Source of the DNA: Macrophomina tecta | Lineage: Eukaryota; Ascomycota; Dothideomycetes; Botryosphaeriales; Botryosphaeriaceae | DNA length: 64,000 nt | Direction of reading: 5' to 3' | NCBI GenBank assembly: GCA_024180945.1 | Contig: JAKSGN010000006.1 | Span: 4,216,001-4,280,000 of the forward strand | Made by a program: the position numbers and the translations under genes | Shown here: positions 58,380-64,000 of the stretch, one piece after another | Numbering within the stretch: position 1 is the first letter of the stretch | How the letters are laid out: every line of letters begins with the position of its first letter | Notes under the pieces: generated by a model | Seen by the model: only the letters and a program-made list of their open reading frames with translations | The model's database searches: none | What the model was told of the DNA's origin: nothing

Positions 58380-59802
58380 TGTGAATGTTGGATGGGCGGC
58401 GCGCGAACGCGGTCGGAAGGCTGAGATGTTTACACTCTCACTCTTGGTGGTTCTCGATGCGGTGGAAAATCCTAGCTCCGCCCCGATCCACCCGGGGCTG
58501 AATCCGTGCCATCCCGGTCGTTTGGTTGCCGCGACGCGCTCAAAGATTGGAATTCCGATGCGCTGTACGTGCTGTCGACGTCGGAATGGAAATAAGTGTC
58601 GACTGGCGCGAAAGCGTGTCCTGATCAGCGTAAAGTAGATACCTTGTGCTTCATCAAGGACTCTACAAACGTAGACCTTAGCATGCCGACTTCGCTTTCA
58701 CTTTGCAAAAGGAATGACATAATCAGTGAGGAACATAAATTATACAACTACAGGCACAACCGAGAAACGGTGGGCAAATCTTGTCTAAAAGCATCAATTT
58801 CTAACACTGAGGGCCTATTAAAAACTGTGCTACCTAGCCAGGCCCACACAAGCGCACCACCTCGCGACATTTCGAGGCTCAGACGACAGCATGGGAACGT
58901 CATGCTACAAAGGCCGCCAACCTTTGTCACTCTCTGAAGAACGATCCCAGAGATAAGACTGGCGAGTTTGCCAATACTGTGAGTTCCAAGTCAGCAGAAG
59001 CTCGACAAAACGATATTGCGCACATTGAGATGATGATTCGGATGAGTCCTCAGTGATCTTGGTGTAAAAATGAATCATTCCCGAAGGATCAGATACTATC
59101 TAGGCGTGATATGTTTTTTAATCATCGGACAGCGGGGGGCGTCTTTGTCTGTAAAAGAAAAGCGAAATTCGTCTTACCTTGCAGTTAACCGCTGCGAAAG
59201 GGCTTTGGAAGCGGTGCAATTCCGGTTCGCAGCACACCAGGTGCATGCCCAAAGGTGCCTACAAATGTCTTCGGAAGTCAGCGAGCGCTCGGATGAGAAC
59301 TGAGAAATGTGAAGAGCGTGATGGGGGTCAGAATATGTAAGAATTGAATATCATCGAACCTACGCCGTTGAGAGGCGCTGGCGGGCGCCTCCGGTCGCAG
59401 GCATCAATCGCAAATTACCTCATCATTCGAGAAGAGGCGGAATGAAAGGCGAGAAAAACGTACCTCGCTGCAGTAGCGGCCTGGTGGTGTGCGCCCGAGG
59501 CGCTGCAGGAAAAGTTTGGAAGAGAAGAGGTTCTCGCAGACGGCGGCGCAGAAAAGCTGCAAGGTGTGCCAAGGCAGGCTATGCCGGATCGGGTGTGGCT
59601 CGCACACAACCAAAATCACCGGTAAGCGAGCACTCTCTCGAGATAGCGAGCACAGCCGTGGATTTCGACCTCCCCAACTAACGACAACAGCAGCACCACC
59701 GACCCCGTAGCATAGTACGTCGCCCACCGCCGCTGCGCACTCCAGTTCTCCTACCCTCTCGTTCGCTCGCTCACATTCCGTCCAACAGGCAAATCAGCCG
59801 CA
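58380..59802. promoter_or_regulatory. Divergent intergenic region, nup53 / L14
   Basis: About 1.4 kb containing both promoters. The part next to the L14 start is C/T-rich with repeated GCTCGCTC-like sequence, similar to the leaders of the other ribosomal protein genes here. No gene is seen between. Confidence 0.5.
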
Positions 59803-60453
59803 ATGGGTGACGCAGAGGTCAAGGCATCGCAGTGGAGGCTCGTCGAGGTCGGCCGTGTCGTCCTCTTCGCTCAGGGCCCCTATGAGGGCAAGCTCGCCAC
59901 CATCGTCGAGATCATCGACCACAAGCGCGTACGTTCAGCGCCGTCCCGCTACCCGCGCCGGTTCGAGCGCGGTATCCTCGATTTAAATACTCACATTTCC
60001 CGCAGGTCCTCGTCGATGGTCCCGCTTCCGCTCCCGAGAAGGTCGTTCCTCGTCACGCCTCTCCTCTTTCCCACCTTTCCTTGACTCCCATCGTCATCCC
60101 CAAGCTCCCCCGCGCTTCCCGCACTGGTGTCGTCAAGAAGGTCTGGGAGGCTGCCGAGGTCGAGAAGAAGTTCGGCGAGAGCGCATGGGCGAAGAACAAG
60201 GACAGGATCGCCAAGCGCAGGGCGCTCACTGACTTCGAGCGCTTCAAGGTTATGAGGTTGAGGAAGCAGGTTGGTAACCCCCAGATTTAAAAACTCAAAG
60301 GCGGGATCCGTGATGAGGACACCGCCGCGTATCTTGCGCAGCAATGGTTCCTACGTCCGGAAATCTGAGAATCGCGCGCTGACCCTTCGATTACAGGCCA
60401 ACTACGAGGTCAAGAAGACCTTCGCCAAGCTCCGTGCCTCTGCTAAGGCGTAA
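59803..60453 (+). CDS. rpl14: 60S ribosomal protein L14
   Basis: Three exons (59803-59928, 60006-60269, 60397-60453) encode 148 residues of eL14, a large-subunit protein near the expansion segments. Exon 1 has the SH3-like KOW region ([32 protein letters not shown]), exon 2 starts [20 protein letters not shown] and ends [12 protein letters not shown], and exon 3 encodes [18 protein letters not shown] before TAA. All segments follow the family order without gaps. Introns are 77 and 127 nt, both phase 0. The second intron contains a possible box C/D snoRNA. The gene faces away from nup53. Confidence 0.96.
60301..60377 (+). ncRNA. Candidate box C/D snoRNA inside the second L14 intron
   Basis: Within the intron 60270-60396 a perfect C box (GTGATGA, 60310-60316) is followed 48 bases later by a D box (CTGA, 60365-60368). 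The bases outside the boxes can form the terminal stem: 60301-60309 against 60369-60377 gives seven Watson-Crick pairs of nine. The distance to the 3' splice site (about 20-30 bases) and the host gene type suit an intronic C/D snoRNA. The bases before the D box (TCCTACGTCCGGAAAT) would be the guide, but I could not match them to a known rRNA site. No clear C' or D' box is visible. Chance occurrence is possible. Confidence 0.35.
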
Positions 60454-61040
60454 AAGGGTTCTTCGGTGAGACGGGGTTCTTCGGACGGGTTGTTTTACGG
60501 CATTACACTGGGGAAGTCATGAGGTCAACATGACCCTGCGCGGCATTTCCACCCCCGAGAACACAATGGAGACGGTTCATAAAAGATATCAAGTATCCAG
60601 GGTTCTCAAAAAATGAATGCAAAATCCGGACAAGCGGGGCGTATGGGATTGTTTTCGAAGAGAGTGCCACGGACCCTAATACGCAGGCAGTGTTTGACTG
60701 TTATATTGATTTGGGCGATTTGACAAAGAGCATGCAGTGTCGATGAGCTACTCCAGAATGAGACTGTCGCCCCAGACGCTATTCCTCATCGCAGTCTATG
60801 CGCCAAAAAGACGGAGACAGCCCGGTCACGATCTCCTGGTATTCCAACGGAGACAGCGCTGCTTGCAAAATTCCCTGATGATCTTTGAGAGGTTGATTTA
60901 ATACTGCCCGGTCCGCATAGGAAAGTTCTTTACGCGCTGCTTTTGCTTATTCCGCCAATATGGAAACTGATGAACCACAATCAAATATTCTTCTAACGTA
61001 ATACCCCCCACATTCTGATGTGGATCTTGAGAAATCGTCC
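60454..61040. other. Intergenic region
   Basis: 587 bases between the convergent L14 gene and the oxidoreductase pseudogene. It is AT-richer and has no frame of note. Confidence 0.65.
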
Positions 61041-62143
61041 TCACGGGTCTTGGATTTTCACGACCACTTTTCCTTTCGCCATCTGGCTCAGCATTCGCTC
61101 ATACGCCTAATCAAATATCAGTTCGTGTAACTGCAGGTACGAGACGAAAATACGAGGGATAATTGGACCTACCGCAAGCACATCTTCCATATCGAAGACA
61201 CTATCCACCACTCTGTTCAACTTTCCCTCCTTCAACAACCACACCAACTCTTCCCTGCATTCCTGGCCCAGAGCGTCTTCACCATCCCTTCCATCGCTCC
61301 TACATTAACAAACGCCCCGTCCTCCTTCAAAAACTCCGGACTGCGTTCAAACAGCGCCTGCGTCCCCACACAATCTAGCACCGCATCCAACTTCTGCGCC
61401 CCGTCACCATCTCCACCATATCTCTCCGCCAACCACCCAGCCACGCCTCCCTCCCCGCATTCCCGGTAATCCATCACCCCATCCGCCCCCAGCCTTTTCA
61501 TTAACCCGTACCCTTCCTCCCCGGACCCCGTCGCCACAACTTCTGCCCCCCCCCCCCGCGTCTTCGCCACCTGCACAACCATCGTCCCCGCGCCCCCGGT
61601 CCCCCATTCACAAACACCCGAGTCCCCTTGCCCACCCCGGCTTTCCAGCACATCCGCAGCGCCGTCTGCTCGTTCCCGTCCAGCCTCGCCGCCTCCTCTG
61701 CAGCGAGATTCGTCGGGCACACCGCCACGTCTCCCAGTGCCGCGCGCACGTACTGCGCCAGTGCGCCCTCGCCGCGCAACAGCTGCGCCGATATTGGGAG
61801 GGAGCCGAAGACGCGAGCGCTAGGTGTGAGGTGCGTGGGCGTGTGGGGGGTTTGTGAGCACGATGGTGCCCGTGAAGGCGAGTTCGGGGATCGTGGGGCG
61901 CGGTCCCCGGAGGAAGGGGAGGTAAGGGATTAGCCGCCCGATGGAGGGTGTAAGGGCGGCATGGGTGATGCGGATGAGAAGGGAGGGCTGCGAGTGCGTA
62001 AGGGTGGGTGCGGGGTGTGCGGGCGTCAGGTGGAGCACGCTCGTGATAGGGCCGCGACGGGTGTAAATCTATGCGCGCGTGGTGAGGGCGACGGTAGATT
62101 GGGGTAGCGGTGGTGATGGGGAGGAGGGTGTGGTTGTGGTCAT
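61041..62143 (-). pseudogene. Decayed medium-chain oxidoreductase (quinone-reductase-like)
   Basis: Pieces of one NAD(P)H-dependent medium-chain dehydrogenase/reductase follow each other in the right order but in different frames. From ATG 62143: MTTTTPSSPSPPLPQSTVAL, then an in-frame TAG at 62069-62071, then IYTRRGPITSVLHLTP and the N-terminal domain to TIVLTNPP; a shift at the G run 61845-61850; VFGSLP...ALAQYVRAALGDVAVCP to RVFVNGG; a shift at the C run 61601-61605; the Rossmann region (GGAGTMVVQVAKTRG, LDAVLDCVGTQALFE) to VKTLW; then a shift near 61270, where about 30 residues normal for the family are absent; then EELVWLLKEGKLNRVVDS. The last intron (61107-61172) and final exon (AYERMLSQMAKGKVVVKIQDP) are intact. 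Four independent lesions make a working enzyme unlikely; base errors in the homopolymer runs could explain two of them. Confidence 0.8.
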
Positions 62144-63296
62144 TATGGTGTTTTTTCCTCTATTTTTCTTTTTTTCTTTGAATGGTCCTGGGAAATGGTT
62201 TCGTTTCCATATCCTTATAGAGAGACAGCCGCTGATATTAATGAGGCTTTGAGGGAATGGAGTAACAACTTGCAGAGGCTTTATATGCGCGTTGGATGGT
62301 TGCAAGATGGGGGGACGCGCCTCAGCCTGGCTGCCTGCGAATCTTGCCTACCTGCATGACCTAACCGCGCCACAGCGCACCAGCAGGTTTGGACTGGGCC
62401 GAAAATAACCACACGGAGCAGACATGTGCTGCGGGAAGACCACGACGAGAGTCTGTGAATCCGTCAGTGGGGCATGTTTTCGTCCGGATGGATTGGTAGT
62501 GCGGCTTACCGCGCTATTACGGACGGACAAAGGCTTCGAAATCGAGCGATTTGCTCACACTGCTACTGCTCAAAGATATGAGGCTGGCAGATAACAGCTA
62601 ACCGTTGACATGAGACACTGAAAGCGACTGTTCTGAGAAGATACACGGAATTGGGAAACTTGTTGCAGTAAGTTTGGCTAGTAAAGTCTTGGAAGAGACA
62701 AGGAGTCAAGGGATAGCTACAACAATGGGGACGTCCATGAGATATCTTGACTTCCCGTGAGGAGCTTTGAATGAAGATTTCAGACCAGACATGAATCATT
62801 AAGATGCGATGGACGTCTGGTCGCGTGTAGTACACTGCATATAGCTATGTGCTGTTCAAGCTTTAGCCTTGCGTGTAGGGAATAAAAGCGGAAGAAAAGC
62901 CCCAGAAGTCATAGAGAGCTTTGAGATACGAAATGCAGACGTCATGCTTAATTGGACATTCCTAGATATAAGTGAAGAGGTCCAGAAACGGTTTCAGTTG
63001 AGGCGAGGTGACGGGGACGCGGGTATTCGCGAGAGCAGGATGCGGAGCGTGCACCTTCGCAAAGAGCAAACGACGCAAGCAATATCGACCGTAGTAAGAT
63101 AACAGCGCGCGTATGAGCTTGCATTGCGTTGGCGTTGGGCTGGTGGTGGTTGCGGGGTTGGTGCGGCGGTGATGGATGGCATCACACCGTCTCGCTTGCT
63201 GCAGCTGCCGCGCACAAGCAGTTTTCAGTCCCGCCAAACAGCTCAACGCCCGGCGACGACAACCCTCAGATCGCTCCACCAACAAACCCGCCCACC
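62144..63296. promoter_or_regulatory. Divergent intergenic region, pseudogene / NAC alpha
   Basis: About 1.15 kb between head-to-head genes, so it holds the NAC alpha promoter and leader and the former promoter of the pseudogene. Only short frames are present, and no RNA gene was recognised. Confidence 0.55.
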
Positions 63297-64000
63297 ATGT
63301 CCAACCCCCGCGTCGAAGAGCTCCCCGACGAGCCCGAGAAGAAGGTCGCCGAGGTCGCCGACGATGATTCCAGCTCCGAGTCTGGCGACGAGGGTGCCGG
63401 CGACGCCAGCATCCCCGCCGGCGCCCAGGTCACTGTCCACTCGCGCAACGAGAAGAAGGCCCGCAAGGCTATCGCGAAGCTTGGCCTGAAGCACATCGAG
63501 GGCATTACCCGCGTCACTCTCCGCAGGCCCAAGAACGTGAGTCACGCACTGCGGTAGCCCGCGTCGTCTGCAGCCTCGTGCGATGGCATTGGGGCCTCAC
63601 CCGGCTCCGCGCCGACGCTGCTGTCAATGCTGGAGCAACTGTGAAGTCGATACGCCAATTCTGCAGCTCTGGCTGACTATTTGATTGCAGATCCTCTTCG
63701 TCATCAACAACCCCGATGTCTACAAGTCCCCCAACAGCAACACCTGGATGTAAGCAATTCTTGCAACCCCACTCTTTGGACGAATCATAGTAACAAGTTG
63801 GCAGCATCTTCGGTGAGGCCAAGATTGAGGATCTGAACGCCGCTGCCCAGGCCTCCGCCGCTCAGCAGCTCGCTCAGGCCGAGGCTGCCGGTGAGCACGA
63901 GGGTCACGACCACGGCAAGGGCAAGGAGCCTGCCACCGAGGAGAAGAAGGAGGAGGAGGAGGACGACGGCGAGGAGGTCGACGAGACTGGCCTCGAGGCC
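63297..64000 (+). CDS. egd2: Nascent polypeptide-associated complex subunit alpha (partial)
   Basis: Three exons are in the window (63297-63536, 63691-63749, 63805 to the edge) and the 3' end is cut off. The protein begins [20 protein letters not shown] with an acidic N-terminus, then the NAC domain: [50 protein letters not shown] and [20 protein letters not shown]. An Ala/Glu-rich and highly acidic linker follows to the window edge; the UBA domain expected at the C-terminus lies outside. NAC alpha pairs with NAC beta at the ribosomal exit tunnel, shielding new chains and preventing wrong targeting to the ER. Introns are 154 and 55 nt; the second splits codon AT|C in TWII, a position typical of the gene. 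Confidence 0.95.

Overview
The window is nuclear DNA of a filamentous ascomycete (Pezizomycotina). The introns are 55-150 nt with GT..AG ends and CTAAC-like branch points, and the genes are fungal-type: an MtfA-like and a FlbC-like C2H2 regulator, a Gin4/Hsl1-family kinase with a fungal C-terminal domain, and an Mtc5/Sea3 SEA-complex subunit. A dothideomycete is my best guess, but that is inference. No bacterial, viral, organellar, tRNA, rRNA or CRISPR feature was found.

Layout: 1-12.4 kb is GC-rich with no recognisable gene and holds a (TTAGGGCCAG)n minisatellite. At 12.5-13.8 kb is an mtfA-like regulator (+). After 5 kb of non-coding DNA come a secreted CREG-like protein (-, 18.9-19.7 kb) and, divergent from it, ribosomal protein S30 (+). 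The 1495-codon Mtc5/Sea3 gene (-, 22.0-26.5 kb) shares a 430-bp divergent intergenic region with ubc13 (+). A Cys-rich unknown protein and ribosomal protein L24 follow (28.4-30.5 kb). The next 14.7 kb (30.5-45.2 kb) has no recognisable gene: the first part is AT-richer and the last part very GC-rich with many short tandem repeats. It leads into a flbC-like regulator (+, 45.4-46.7 kb). A Gin4/Hsl1-type kinase (+) spans 49.8-54.0 kb, followed by low-complexity DNA. The right end is compact: Nup53 (-), ribosomal protein L14 (+) with a possible intronic C/D snoRNA, a broken oxidoreductase pseudogene (-), and the first part of the nascent-polypeptide-associated complex alpha subunit (+), which runs off the window.

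How the genes relate: most are housekeeping genes of protein synthesis and quality control (S30, L24, L14, NAC alpha, Ubc13), nuclear transport (Nup53), TORC1 nutrient signalling (Mtc5) and cell-cycle/septin control (kinase). Two probable developmental regulators sit in unusually large gene-free flanks. Nothing suggests an operon or a biosynthetic cluster. I see no convincing new multi-gene system. The best leads are the decayed oxidoreductase, the Nup53 exon junction that does not fit by one base, the snoRNA candidate and the telomere-like minisatellite.
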